Of a DNA stretch of 64,000 nucleotides, positions 36,765-46,209 are shown piece after piece. Location: NCBI GenBank assembly GCA_963678235.1, contig OY782766.1:2232001-2296000 (forward strand), read 5' to 3'. Position numbers and translations under genes: made by a program. This DNA comes from JABMQB01 sp963678235. Lineage in GTDB: Bacteria; Bacteroidota; Bacteroidia; Bacteroidales; Prolixibacteraceae. Position 1 is the first letter of the stretch, and every line of letters starts with the position of its first letter. The notes beneath the pieces were generated by a model, which saw only the letters and a list, made by a program, of their open reading frames with translations, did no database searches and was not told where the DNA came from.

Positions 36765-36842
36765 ATTAACTTAAATGCTTATTCGGTTCCTTTTTATCTT
36801 CGTTCATCTGGCATCAGTATATGATACATTTAATGACTTTTT

Positions 36843-38171
36843 TTAATTGGTCATTGAATCTAATATTTCAATAATTTTTTCATTTCTCAATATGTGCATT
36901 CCTAATCTTTCATGAGAAATTCCGTTTTCCAATTTATATTCATAAGTAGGTACATTATCTACCAATTTCGAGTCAAAAAATTTAAATTGAATGTTGGTTA
37001 AATCCTTTACTTTATCCGCAACTTCGGTAATGTGGGTTGAAATAAAGAAGGTACTTCCCGGAATATTTGCAAATGATTTGATAATCAAGAGGGAACCATC
37101 AAATGCATCCTTAACATTTGTTCCCCTAAATAATTCATCAAAAATGACAAAGAGGTTCTTTTTGTCCTTGATTTTCAGTATTGTTTCCTTGACCCGATTG
37201 ACCTCGCTATAAAAATGACTATAACCCAGGTTTATATCATCTGACAAGTTTATGGTTGTAACAATTCCGTTATAAATGGTTGTTTTCATTTTCTTTGCCG
37301 GCACAGGAAATCCAATATGCGCCAAATAAATAGATAGGCCAACCGATTTTAGAAATGTTGATTTTCCAGCCATGTTCGGACCGGTTAGAAAACATAAGTT
37401 TGTTGTGTTATCGAATTCGATGGAATAGGGAACCGCATTATCCAATAAGGTATGGTAAAACTCTTCAATAACAAGATGTGGCGACGTTAAATCGGAATAT
37501 TCCGGCAAAGTGAGGTTTTTCTGATTCGCAACTTTTGCAATCGATATATAACAATCTAATATAAAAACCATTTCAATTATTTTTTTCAATTGGTTTTTAT
37601 ATTTCTTACGAAACAGATTGTCCAACTTATTTAGTTGTGAATACGATATTTTTAGTCTCTTGGCATATAAAAATTTAAAACTTGGGTTATCGATTAACTC
37701 TGCAATATTTTCCCGGAATACAGCAAGTTTTCCCGGAATATTAGCCTCTTCCAATGTTTCGACTTTTTCCTTCAAATGAACAAATAAATAAACCAATTGC
37801 TGGACACCCGATTTTATAATGTAATAATTATTGTTTGGGTTGATTCGATAAGACAAGTTTTGTAGAAAGGCATCCACAAAATTATTTCTTAATGGGGCAA
37901 TATTTAATCTTTGATAGTGCTCAATGAATTCGAATTGCCCTGAATTTATTTTTAGCTCAAAACCAGTTTCCTGTATAAACTGAATTAGTTCTGTCCTTTT
38001 CCTTAATTCATTTATATCGGTAATCGGATTTTTCATTAATTGGTACAGAAAATTCTTACCGCCAAATGTTTTTGTTCGATTAAAAAAATTTGAAATGGAA
38101 TTTGCCGACCTGTTATCCACAAAAATCTCTAAATCTTTTATCGTTTGTTTATCTAAATCAAATTCTATCAT
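36843..38171 (-). CDS. MutS-related ATPase (core and ATPase domains only)
   Basis: A 442-residue protein with a MutS-like core (helical, residues 1-230) and a complete ABC-type ATPase: Walker A GPNMAGKST (about residue 270), Walker B FVIFDELFRGTN, D-loop and the H-loop STHITEVAD. The mismatch-recognition domain of MutS1 and the Smr domain of MutS2 are absent. This is one of several short MutS-like families in Bacteroidota with unknown role. It is a single gene between two cassette-like gaps. Confidence 0.88.
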   Translation of the reverse strand: MIEFDLDKQTIKDLEIFVDNRSANSISNFFNRTKTFGGKNFLYQLMKNPITDINELRKRTELIQFIQETGFELKINSGQFEFIEHYQRLNIAPLRNNFVDAFLQNLSYRINPNNNYYIIKSGVQQLVYLFVHLKEKVETLEEANIPGKLAVFRENIAELIDNPSFKFLYAKRLKISYSQLNKLDNLFRKKYKNQLKKIIEMVFILDCYISIAKVANQKNLTLPEYSDLTSPHLVIEEFYHTLLDNAVPYSIEFDNTTNLCFLTGPNMAGKSTFLKSVGLSIYLAHIGFPVPAKKMKTTIYNGIVTTINLSDDINLGYSHFYSEVNRVKETILKIKDKKNLFVIFDELFRGTNVKDAFDGSLLIIKSFANIPGSTFFISTHITEVADKVKDLTNIQFKFFDSKLVDNVPTYEYKLENGISHERLGMHILRNEKIIEILDSMTN

Positions 38172-38242
38172 TTGTTGGTTTTAGAATAATTTGTAATGGT
38201 CTCATCCTTGAGCTATTGGTATTTAACATATGACTTTTAAAA

Positions 38243-38397
38243 GTACACAACGGAATTGTATTTTATGTGAAGAATGGTTATCAGTCATTGGTTAATCATC
38301 AATTTGGTCAAACTTATTAAACCGAAAACAATTTGAAGCAACTGTAAACAATAAATTTTCTAATGTCATGCCAATTTTGTATACATGGTGTTGCAGC
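38243..38397 (-). repeat. attC-like inverted repeat, site H
   Basis: Minus strand: it opens GCTGCAACACCATGTATAC and closes ATACAATTCCGTTGTGTAC. The closing core CGTTGTG and the opening GCAAC...TGTATAC fit the series seen at 39933, 40939, 50605 and 51730. It fills most of the gap between the SDR gene and the MutS-like gene. Confidence 0.5.
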
Positions 38398-38403
38398 TGG
38401 TTC

Positions 38404-39270
38404 TTAATTCTCTTTCATTCTTTCTACTTCTAATTTAAAAAAATCTTCAAGTCTATTATTCCCATATTGGTTTGCAATATTGTCAAAAGCCATAGCTGTC
38501 AAGAAAAATTCAATCGGACCATAAGTTTTTGAGGATGTAAAAGTTCTTAACAGCCAAATTAAAAATCGTCTTACCCAATCAGGTAGATGACTGATCTTTA
38601 TTGGTTTTTGCCATGCTTTCAATGCTAGTTCAGCTAATTCATTATGAGATAATATGTCCATTCCTCCTATAGTATCTTCCTTTGTGCCCGAAATCATCTT
38701 ATCAACACATGCTTCTGCCAAATCTTCACCGTGAATTGGGTTTAACTTCATTTTACCTTCACCGAATAAATACACTCGACCAGCTTTTGCCATATTAAGA
38801 AAATCTCTCATGTCGGAGAAAAAACCATTTGGCCGCAAAACGCAATAATGCAGCCCTGAATTCTTCAGTTCGTCTACGAATTTCTCTTTAGCTTCAAATA
38901 TTTTAAGGTGTCTCAGTTTGTCCCCATTTATCGCTGAAATATATTGGAATGCTTCAACCTGACTATTCAAGGCCTCTTTCAATAAATTTGAATTTCCTTG
39001 ATAATCAACATCCATATAAGTCATCCCATCTTTTTGTCGGGTGATGCCGATGGAGGAAAAAACCCAATCAATATTATTTGCTATGCCTTTTATTGAATTT
39101 GGTTCTGTTATTTGACCAATAAAAAAATCATCAACTTCTTGGAATTTATTTTTTTGAGCTTCTTTTCTAATCAAAACCCTCACCCAAAAACCTCTACTTT
39201 TAAGTTCTCTGACCAAATATTGTCCTAAATATCCAGTTGCTCCTGCGACTAAAACTTTTTTTGCATTCAT
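38404..39270 (-). CDS. NmrA-like SDR-family oxidoreductase
   Basis: A 288-residue protein with a Rossmann motif at the N terminus (VLVAGATGYLGQYLV) and an atypical SDR pattern (DVDYQGNSNLLKEAL, QYISAINGD). It belongs to the NAD(P)-binding, NmrA/UDP-sugar-epimerase-like atypical SDRs. The substrate is unknown. It lies 50 bp downstream of the Crp/Fnr gene on the same strand and probably belongs to the same cassette. Confidence 0.85.
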   Translation of the reverse strand: MNAKKVLVAGATGYLGQYLVRELKSRGFWVRVLIRKEAQKNKFQEVDDFFIGQITEPNSIKGIANNIDWVFSSIGITRQKDGMTYMDVDYQGNSNLLKEALNSQVEAFQYISAINGDKLRHLKIFEAKEKFVDELKNSGLHYCVLRPNGFFSDMRDFLNMAKAGRVYLFGEGKMKLNPIHGEDLAEACVDKMISGTKEDTIGGMDILSHNELAELALKAWQKPIKISHLPDWVRRFLIWLLRTFTSSKTYGPIEFFLTAMAFDNIANQYGNNRLEDFFKLEVERMKEN

Positions 39271-39320
39271 TTTTTTATTGCAAAGCTAGAGGTTCCATTT
39301 CCACATTCTCTTGACTATCG

Positions 39321-39902
39321 TCAAGAACTTTTTTTGTTTAATACCCTATTTTTTATTCTACTCAAAGTTTCAGGGGACACACCCAAAAACGATGCTATAT
39401 ATTGCTGTGGGACACGCTGAAATAGTTCTCCCTGCGTATTTAACAAATCGATATAACGCTCTTCTGCTGATTTAGTCACAAATGAGGCAATTACTTTCTG
39501 ACAAGTAATTAATTCATTTTCAGTTGCAATTCTAGCAATTACCTCAAACTTGGGAATCTCCTTTAATAATAACTCGATTTTTGGTTTTCTAAAAATATAT
39601 ATTTCTGTATTTTCAACAGCTTGATAATTTTCAATTGCCGGAATATTAAAAGTATAGCTCTCTCCGGCACAAATAAATTGTCCTTCGGTATAAAAGAATG
39701 CTGTTTTATCGTTGCCATCCACATTATAAAAAAGCCTAACACATCCCTTGGTAACAAAATAGATTTCATACGATATTCTTCCTTCGGTGAAAATTACTTC
39801 ATTCTTATGATAATTTTTCTTTTCAACCGCACTTTTAAGTAGTTTTATTTCATGCTCATTAAGTGATGCATAAGCATTTATATTTTCAATTAACCTTTCC
39901 AT
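39321..39902 (-). CDS. Crp/Fnr-family transcriptional regulator
   Basis: A 193-residue protein with a cyclic-nucleotide-binding-type domain (HKNEVIFTEGRISYEIYFV, then GCVRLFYNV) and a C-terminal winged helix (IASFLGVSPETLSRIKNR). It has no Fnr-type cysteines. Such short Crp/Fnr proteins are frequent in Bacteroidota and often control the adjacent oxidoreductase, here the SDR gene. Confidence 0.9.
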   Translation of the reverse strand: MERLIENINAYASLNEHEIKLLKSAVEKKNYHKNEVIFTEGRISYEIYFVTKGCVRLFYNVDGNDKTAFFYTEGQFICAGESYTFNIPAIENYQAVENTEIYIFRKPKIELLLKEIPKFEVIARIATENELITCQKVIASFVTKSAEERYIDLLNTQGELFQRVPQQYIASFLGVSPETLSRIKNRVLNKKSS

Positions 39903-39932
39903 AGTTTTTTCTTTGCACTCAATTTTATCTTA

Positions 39933-40034
39933 GCTACAACGGTTATATATGTTGCGAACGGATTTCTGTGAGCGTTTCTGCCTGCGAGCCCAGATAGCTA
40001 TCGAAGGAACAAAGATACGGGAATCCTAAGCAAA
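39933..40034 (-). repeat. attC-like inverted repeat, site A
   Basis: Minus strand: it closes with CATATATAACCGTTGTAGC, the best match to the CGTTRTRGGC-type core with TATA upstream. Inner arms ATGTTGC...GGATT occur twice as an inverted pair. The opening arm overlaps the end of the nitroreductase gene and is degenerate. Confidence 0.45.
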
Positions 40035-40040
40035 GCAACA

Positions 40041-40919
40041 TCAATTAATCCATTCTATATTTTCATTTTTTCTTCGTATTGCACGCTTGTATTTATATTT
40101 CGGATATCCAATAACTACCGACATAACTGCTTCATGTTTTTCAGGGATTTTAAAGATCTCCCTCACTTTGGGAACCTCGTTTATGGCAGCAGGGACAATT
40201 TCAACCATTGTTGCACCTAACCCCAGCGAATGTGCAGCTAAAATGGAGTAAGTAGCATAAATCAATGCATTGTTTGTATGCGCTTCTGCTCCCTTATCTG
40301 CGTGAAAAATTATAAGGGCTGGTGCCCCCCTTGTTATTCGGTCACCACGTTCAAGTTTATAATTCCCACTTTTCGAGATCGGGTATAAATGATTTTTTAT
40401 GGTGTTAAAAGTTTCCTGTCCTTTTTTTCGCTTAATCATAAACGATGCAATTGGATTGTCAACCCATTTAACAATGTTATCCAAGAATTTTGAAATATGT
40501 GGCAATGCTGTTTCTATGACTTCCCTGTTATTTACAACCGTAATATTTATTTTTTCCGGTTCTGCCCCGAATGGCGCAAAATCAATTGATTCTATAATTT
40601 TGGAAATTACGTCGTTCGGCACTGCCTTATCTTTGAAGTTTCTAATGGACCTACGGTTTGCAAGAAAATCATTAAACGAATCGTAATTTATAGTATTAAC
40701 CGGCAAATCAAGCAAATCATCTTCGTATGAAAGCCCATTAATTGAAATCGCTTTTGTTGAACAAATAGCCATACATTGTGCACAGTGTAAACATATGGAT
40801 TCCCTGTCCTTAAAAAAAGAGACTTCACCTTTTTCATTTTTCCCGATGATATTGCAAGGACAAACCTCCATGCAAAGTTCACATTGTTTACATAAGCCTA
40901 AATCAATTGAATTTTTCAT
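40041..40919 (-). CDS. Nitroreductase with N-terminal 2[4Fe-4S] ferredoxin domain
   Basis: A 292-residue protein. Residues 1-60 carry two ferredoxin-type cluster motifs (CKQCELCMEVCP and CLHCAQCMAICS). The rest is an FMN nitroreductase domain: RRSIRNFKDKAVPND, FAPFGAEPEKINITV, AHSLGLGATMVEI. The fusion lets electrons pass from the clusters to FMN, as in clostridial-type nitroreductases. The substrate is unknown. It is a single-gene cassette. Confidence 0.92.
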   Translation of the reverse strand: MKNSIDLGLCKQCELCMEVCPCNIIGKNEKGEVSFFKDRESICLHCAQCMAICSTKAISINGLSYEDDLLDLPVNTINYDSFNDFLANRRSIRNFKDKAVPNDVISKIIESIDFAPFGAEPEKINITVVNNREVIETALPHISKFLDNIVKWVDNPIASFMIKRKKGQETFNTIKNHLYPISKSGNYKLERGDRITRGAPALIIFHADKGAEAHTNNALIYATYSILAAHSLGLGATMVEIVPAAINEVPKVREIFKIPEKHEAVMSVVIGYPKYKYKRAIRRKNENIEWIN

Positions 40920-40938
40920 CTCTCTTGGTTTTTATTTT

Positions 40939-41071
40939 GCCAAACGTTCAATTATAGGTTTAGTATGGATTACGGGCTGTTTCCCTGACCGATTACGCAA
41001 AATACAAGTGCAAAATAATACGCTGAAATTATGCAAATTAGCCACAATTATATATAAAATGTTTCCGTCTG
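40939..41071 (-). repeat. attC-like inverted repeat, site B
   Basis: Minus strand: it opens CGGAAACATTTTATATATAATTG and closes CCTATAATTGAACGTTTGGC. Closing core CGTTTGGC. It fills the gap between the RhuM pseudogene and the nitroreductase gene (133 bp). Confidence 0.45.
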
Positions 41072-41078
41072 AGCTTTT

Positions 41079-42084
41079 CTATTTTTTCTTATTCTTCCTT
41101 TCTAACATTTTTATTGCTCTGTCGAAATCGGATTCAATTTTTTGTACCTTATTAAATTTATCGTATTCTAAAAATGCTTTTTGCCCTGCTTCCTTTGCCG
41201 AGATTTGTCCTTTACCATCAAGTACTTTGTATTCGTTAAAATCAAGAAATTTATTTACACTTTCAGAAAACTGTTCCATGGTAAAAGTGTTTCTATTCTC
41301 AATAATCCTCTCTATATAATCAAAGTAGCTACTTACTGCCCTCTCCAAACTTTTTATCTGAGATTCAGTTAAATAATTTTTTGCGATATTGGCGTCTGAT
41401 TTTAAGATTCTTCCATCAGGTGAATTTTTCCAGGTTTTTAATCCCATAAATTCTTTGTTTGCATCTGCAAATTTCCGCTGCGGTATGTCCGTGAATAGCA
41501 AAATGAAATTTATTCTGAACTGTTGCATAAAATTCCTGGGTTATTTCAGATTTTGGATCGTAGTCTATGCTGCACTTTGCGAATATATCTGTGATCTGTT
41601 GATAAATTCTTCGCTCACTTGCTCGGATTGACCGAACTCGCTCTAATAACTCCTTGAAATAATCTTTACCAAAGTATCGGCCAGTTTTTAACCGTACATC
41701 ATCCATCACAAATCCTTTGATGATGAATTCTTTAAGAGTATTAGTTGCCCATATTCTAAATTTAGTTGCTTGCCTTGAATTCACCCTATAACCGACAGAA
41801 ATTATAGCATCTAGATTGAAATATTTAACTTGATATGTTTTGTTGTCCGTTGCAGTTGTTTCCAAAATGGAAATAACTGAATTTTCGTCAAGCTCTCCTG
41901 TTTCAAATATATTTTTTAGATGCTTACTAATTGCCGGGACTTGTACACCAAATAATTGCGCTATAGATTTTTGAGAAAGCCAAACTGTTTCTTCATTTAA
42001 AATTACTTCTACTTTCACTTTTCCATCGGGTGCAGAGTAAAGTAAAAAATCGGTCAATTCATCTTTTATTGAAAGTTTTTTCAT
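41079..42084 (-). pseudogene. RhuM-family virulence protein gene, frameshifted
   Basis: The first frame (42084-41416) gives an N-terminal RhuM part: LLYSAPDGKVKVEVIL, ETVWLSQKSIAQLFGVQ, DENSVISILETTA, ending HGHTAAEIC. The second frame (from about 41475 to 41079) continues with ADANKEFMGLKTWKNSP and the C-terminal helices. In relatives TAAEI is followed by about three residues and then RADA; here only one nucleotide lies between ATT and GCA. A loss of 11 nt fits, and 1006 + 11 gives a whole number of codons (339). The gene is therefore probably inactive. Confidence 0.85.
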
Positions 42085-42166
42085 ATCAAATCATAAAAAT
42101 CAATCTAAGTAAAAGTACTATTTTTCAAAAGAAATGTAGTTTTTCGACTTTTGAGATGTGCCAATT

Positions 42167-42220
42167 TTGCCTTGCCTATAACGATCACTTGAAAGTTGCA
42201 GATCGGATTTCGGAGATCGT
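42167..42220 (-). repeat. attC-like closing arm, site C (interrupted by the IS110-type element)
   Basis: Minus strand TTCAAGTGATCGTTATAGGC, with the core CGTTATAGGC, lies about 85 bp upstream of the RhuM start. A possible opening arm GCCAGTTGCTAACAAAG lies beyond the IS110-type element at 43532-43553. The gap 42085-42300 has no other feature. Confidence 0.4.
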
Positions 42221-42317
42221 TCCTTTCCGAAGAGAGCCCATATCTTTTTAAATCCGCAATGCAATTTACAATCCTAAGTTTGATTTTTCATATATTTCAA
42301 GGTTAACAAAAAGAACG

Positions 42318-42478
42318 AAAGAGTGGATTAAGGTTATTTTACATTTTGAGTCTACGAACTCGTCAACAATGAAAATCCCCACTCTTTCGCTACTTAAATA
42401 CGATTAGTTCTTTGGGCAAAAAGCCTGTTTCTAGGTTGTAGTATCCAGGTAGCACCGTTCTTTCAAAATTTCATTATT
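42318..42478 (+). ncRNA. Candidate bridge RNA region of the IS110-type element
   Basis: The non-coding left end has a strong stem CGAAAGAGTGG/CCACTCTTTCG with 2 nt bulged and a 50-nt loop, then GGGCAAAAAGCCT and further short hairpins, ending at the ATG. Length (about 160-178 nt) and position, left of the transposase, are those of the bridge RNA of IS621-type IS110 elements. It is inferred from structure and place only. Confidence 0.45.
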
Positions 42479-43447
42479 ATGAATAAAAGTACAAATTTTA
42501 TTGGTATTGATATCTCAAAAAAGGTATTTGATGTATGGGGTGCTGATATTGGGCACAGGCAGTTTAATAATAATCCTGAGGGGTTTTCGGAATTCTCGCA
42601 CTTACTACAAAGCAGTAGTTGGTGTGTAATGGAGTATACAGGCAGTTACTATCAACAATTAGCGATCTATTTATACGAGAATGATGTTTCTGTATCTGTG
42701 ATCAATCCATTGGTTTTAAAGCGTTTCATTCAAATGAAACTTCAGCACAATAAGACAGACAAGGGTGATGCAAAGATGATTGCGCAGTATGCTCATGATC
42801 AGGGCGTGACGAAGTGGGTTCCCAGCCCTTCTTATATAGATAGGTGTAAAGATATGCACACTACAATAACCCTTTACTTTAAGCAAAATACAGCACTGAA
42901 GAACAAACTGATGAGCCTACAAGATAAAGGGGTAAAAGGAAAATTGCTTACCTCCATAAGAAGGCAAATCCGCCAAGTTAATGTTGAGATTAAACTGCTT
43001 GAGAACGAGATCGAATTATTGATAAAACAGCATGAGAAAGAACTGCTAAGTAACTTAACCTCTATCCCTGGAATAGGGAAGAAGACTGCTATTATGTTAA
43101 TTGTCTGCACCAATGGGTTTAGTACCTTTGACAATGCCCGTCAGGTTTCTGCATTTTTCGGGTTATCCCCGGTCGAAAGATCCTCAGGGACAAGTATCCG
43201 TGGACGTTCGCGGATATCAAAGAAAGGCAATCCAATAATGCGGAATTATTTATTTATGTGCAGTTTTACTGCATCGTATAATAATCCCCAATGTAAAGCA
43301 TTATATGATCGGATTGTAGCTAAAGGGAAGTCAAAGAAGCTAGCACTAATTGCAGTAACGAACAAGTTAATAAAGCAAGCATTTTCAATTGCCAAATCAG
43401 GAATTAAGTATAGCCCTGAATACAGGTCGGTATCATTACAAGCATAA
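42479..43447 (+). CDS. IS110-family transposase/recombinase
   Basis: A 322-residue recombinase. The N-terminal RuvC-like DEDD domain begins FIGIDISKKVFDVWG, with YTGSYYQQLA and NKTDKGDAKMIA. The C-terminal Tnp domain has PGIGKKTAIML and the conserved serine region SSGTSIRGRSRISKKGN. It appears full length and intact. Enzymes of this family recombine DNA as directed by a bridge RNA encoded in the element. Confidence 0.95.
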   Translation: MNKSTNFIGIDISKKVFDVWGADIGHRQFNNNPEGFSEFSHLLQSSSWCVMEYTGSYYQQLAIYLYENDVSVSVINPLVLKRFIQMKLQHNKTDKGDAKMIAQYAHDQGVTKWVPSPSYIDRCKDMHTTITLYFKQNTALKNKLMSLQDKGVKGKLLTSIRRQIRQVNVEIKLLENEIELLIKQHEKELLSNLTSIPGIGKKTAIMLIVCTNGFSTFDNARQVSAFFGLSPVERSSGTSIRGRSRISKKGNPIMRNYLFMCSFTASYNNPQCKALYDRIVAKGKSKKLALIAVTNKLIKQAFSIAKSGIKYSPEYRSVSLQA

Positions 43448-43502
43448 TTTTTCTTTTTGAACTTTCCTCCCAAAAATAAAAAGGGAATTCAAAAAGAAAA
43501 AT
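43447..43502 (+). terminator. 15-bp perfect inverted repeat after the IS110 transposase
   Basis: ATTTTTCTTTTTGAA (43447-43461) pairs exactly with 43488-43502 across a 26-nt loop and starts at the transposase stop codon. It could end transcription or mark the right end of the element. Confidence 0.5.
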
Positions 43503-43769
43503 AGTTGCAAAAAAGCTTGGTTTTTACCTTAGTTCTTTGTTAGCAACTGGCATTCTATTTTTCAGTCAACTATCAACAAAATTAATAAAACATTTCATAT
43601 TGAGAACGACCATGTCAATGGTAAGATAGGCGAATCTATACTTTTATAGAAACTGGCAAATATGCAGATTAGCTAAGAGACAAGAGGTTTAATTATTCCA
43701 ATATGCGAATAGCTATGAAAAAGACAGAAAGACGCAAATATTGTCGTACCTTTAATAAAATATAAAATT

Positions 43770-43883
43770 ATGTCAAAAGGAAAAGATTCAAAAGGTAAAA
43801 GCGACAAAAAAGCACCTGCAAAATCGCTAAAAGAAAAAAGAGCTAATAAAGCTGCAAAACGCAAAGAAAAAAGATCAGAATAG
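43770..43883 (+). CDS. Small lysine-rich protein (37 aa)
   Basis: A 37-residue open frame, MSKGKDSKGKSDKK at the start and KRKEKRSE at the end, about half Lys/Arg, with no hydrophobic residues to speak of. A TACCTTTA box lies about 15 nt upstream and a clean intrinsic terminator follows. Small basic proteins like this are frequent in Bacteroidota and may bind nucleic acid. The unit is a complete minigene between the IS110-type element and the glycosyltransferase. Confidence 0.6.
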   Translation: MSKGKDSKGKSDKKAPAKSLKEKRANKAAKRKEKRSE

Positions 43884-43907
43884 CAATGAAAAGTTAACAA
43901 AATATGT

Positions 43908-43959
43908 GTCCGTGATTTGCAAATGATAATGAAAAAAATCAATATCACGGACTTTTTTT
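43908..43959 (+). terminator. Intrinsic terminator of the small basic protein gene
   Basis: GTCCGTGAT/ATCACGGAC stem (9 bp) followed by seven T residues, ending about 25 nt before the glycosyltransferase ATG. Confidence 0.8.
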
Positions 43960-43983
43960 ACTATCAACATAGAACTAATACTT

Positions 43984-46209
43984 ATGAAATATACTTTTCT
44001 TGCTTCTTACCCACCTAGAGAATGTGGTATTGGCACCTTTACCAATAATTTATTTAAATCAATTTTAAATAGTGATAATAAAGAGAATGAGGGTTTTATT
44101 GTGGCTTTAAGTGATCATGATATAATATATAAGTATCCCGAAGAGGTGAAATTTGTTATTCGACAAAATCATCAAATAGATTATTTAGAAGCGGTAGAAT
44201 ACATAAACTTTAGTGGATCTGATGTTTGTGTACTTGAACACGAATTTGGTATTTTTGGCGGGCGAGATGGTGATTACATACTTCCCTTATTGCATAAATT
44301 GCAGATACCTCTTATTGTTACCTTGCATACCATACTTGAAACGCCATCGCATAGCCAAAAAACAACATTATCTAAAATCTGCCAAATAGCTGATAAATTA
44401 GTGGTTATGAGCCTAAAGGCAATAGAATTTTTAGTTGATATTTATAATGTCCCAAAAGAAAAAATTGCGCTGATTGAACATGGCGTTCCCAATATTCATT
44501 TTAAACCAGAAAATTGCCGTAAGGAGTTTAAATTTGGAAAAAATAAGGTATTATTCACTTTTGGTTTTCTGGGTCGGAGCAAAGGCATAGAAACAGTAAT
44601 TAGAGCATTACCTAAGATTGTTGAAAAACATCCTAATTTAATTTATATTGTGTTGGGGAAAACCCACCCAAATGTATTGCGCGAATCGGGTGAGGAATAC
44701 CGTATTTCTCTTATGCGTATGGCAAAAAGCCTCAATGTGGAAAAGAATGTGGTGTTTCTTAACAAATTTCTTGACGAACAAGAATTGTTTAAATACCTGT
44801 ATGCTTGCGATATATATATAACACCCTATCCGCATGAAGCGCAAATTACCAGTGGAACTCTTTCGTATGCAGTAGGCATAGGTGCCGGGGTTGTATCAAC
44901 ACCTTATTGGCATGCAGAGGAATTATTAGCAAATGGACGAGGAAAATTATTTAATTTCAACGATCCTGCTAATCTTTCATCCACATTATTAGAGCTTTTT
45001 GATCATCCAGAAGAGTTGCAGGCTATAAAGCAGAAAGCCTATGATTACGGATTAAGTATTACCTGGCCAAAAACAGGAGATAAATACTGCAAAGTGGCGC
45101 AAGAAATTGTGAAAATTTCTGAAAAAGAGATAGAAACAGTTCATAAGGAAATCGATCTTTTAGTTATGCCAACTTTTTCGCTCAAACATATCAATAGAAT
45201 GACTGATGATACGGGTATAATTCAACATGCAAAGTTTGGTATTCCTAATTTAAAGGAAGGATATTGTATGGATGATAATGCCAGAGCGTTACTGATGGCA
45301 ACGATGAATTACAAACAAACAAAAGACCAGCGTTCCCTTGAATTATCTACAGTTTATTTGAGCTACATTCATTACATGCAAAATCCCAATGGAACGTTTC
45401 GGAATTTTCTAAGTTTTAATAGAAATTTTCTTGATGAACTGGGCTCCGAAGATTCGTTTGGTCGTACTATTTGGGCGCTTGGTTTTTTATTGGGCAATTC
45501 ACCTAATGATAACTTCTACCAATCGGCAAAACAGATATTTTTTAATGCCACACCAAATTTCGAAAAACTACAATCAATACGTAGTATTGCTAATACGATC
45601 ATTGGCATAAGTTATTATCTTAAAAATGCTCCTTCCGATAAGAACATGATTGATAAGTTACGACTGCTTGTAAAGAAGCTAATTAAGCATTACGATGAAA
45701 ATAGGACACCCGATTGGCAATGGTTTGAACAAATAATTGCGTACGATAATGGTCTTTTACCTTTGGCTCTTTTACATGCTGCTGAAATACTAAAGGACGA
45801 TAAGGTTGCAAGTACTGCTTTTGAATCTATGAATTTTCTATCAACGGTAACGTTAAAGGATAATTGCTTATCTGTTATAGGTAATGAAAATTGGTATAAA
45901 AAAGGAGGTATTCGCTCAATATATTCGCAACAACCTGTCGATGCTATGGCAATGGTTCTAATGTTTCATCAAGCTTTTCACCTTACAAAGGACAAAGAAT
46001 ACATAAGCAAGATTTACACCTGTTTCTTGTGGTTTATTGGCGAGAATGATTTGCAATTAAACTTATACGATTTTGAAACTCATGGTTGTAATGATGGTTT
46101 TGATAAAAATGGTGTTAACCAAAACCAAGGAGCAGAAAGCACATTGGCTTATATGATATCATATTTAACGGTTTTACAGGCGTATGAAGAATATAACAAA
46201 GTTGACTAA
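43984..46209 (+). CDS. GT4 glycosyltransferase with C-terminal alpha-toroid domain
   Basis: A 741-residue protein. Residues 1-385 form a GT-B glycosyltransferase of family 4: PPRECGIGTFTNNL, EHGVPNIHF, FGFLGRSKGIETVIRAL, and the Glu-x7-Glu-like donor motif PYPHEAQITSGTLSYAVG. Residues about 390-741 are helical with toroid-type repeats (GSEDSFGRTIWALGFLL, DAMAMVLMFHQAF). Its stop overlaps by 4 bp, convergently, the stop of a GH130 gene. The pair GT4 plus GH130 is common in Bacteroidota and points to making or turning over a mannoside. Confidence 0.88.
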   Translation: MKYTFLASYPPRECGIGTFTNNLFKSILNSDNKENEGFIVALSDHDIIYKYPEEVKFVIRQNHQIDYLEAVEYINFSGSDVCVLEHEFGIFGGRDGDYILPLLHKLQIPLIVTLHTILETPSHSQKTTLSKICQIADKLVVMSLKAIEFLVDIYNVPKEKIALIEHGVPNIHFKPENCRKEFKFGKNKVLFTFGFLGRSKGIETVIRALPKIVEKHPNLIYIVLGKTHPNVLRESGEEYRISLMRMAKSLNVEKNVVFLNKFLDEQELFKYLYACDIYITPYPHEAQITSGTLSYAVGIGAGVVSTPYWHAEELLANGRGKLFNFNDPANLSSTLLELFDHPEELQAIKQKAYDYGLSITWPKTGDKYCKVAQEIVKISEKEIETVHKEIDLLVMPTFSLKHINRMTDDTGIIQHAKFGIPNLKEGYCMDDNARALLMATMNYKQTKDQRSLELSTVYLSYIHYMQNPNGTFRNFLSFNRNFLDELGSEDSFGRTIWALGFLLGNSPNDNFYQSAKQIFFNATPNFEKLQSIRSIANTIIGISYYLKNAPSDKNMIDKLRLLVKKLIKHYDENRTPDWQWFEQIIAYDNGLLPLALLHAAEILKDDKVASTAFESMNFLSTVTLKDNCLSVIGNENWYKKGGIRSIYSQQPVDAMAMVLMFHQAFHLTKDKEYISKIYTCFLWFIGENDLQLNLYDFETHGCNDGFDKNGVNQNQGAESTLAYMISYLTVLQAYEEYNKVD

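Larger units (their letters stand above)
42301..43544 (+). mobile_element. IS110-family insertion sequence (approximate ends)
   Basis: One IS110-type transposase gene with about 178 nt of non-coding sequence to its left and about 97 nt to its right. Candidate end or subterminal inverted repeats are GGTTAACAAAAAGAAC (42301-42316) and GTTCTTTGTTAGC (43532-43544). IS110 elements lack ordinary terminal repeats and target duplications, so the ends are estimates. The repeats could instead be arms of the attC-like site it entered. Confidence 0.55.
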
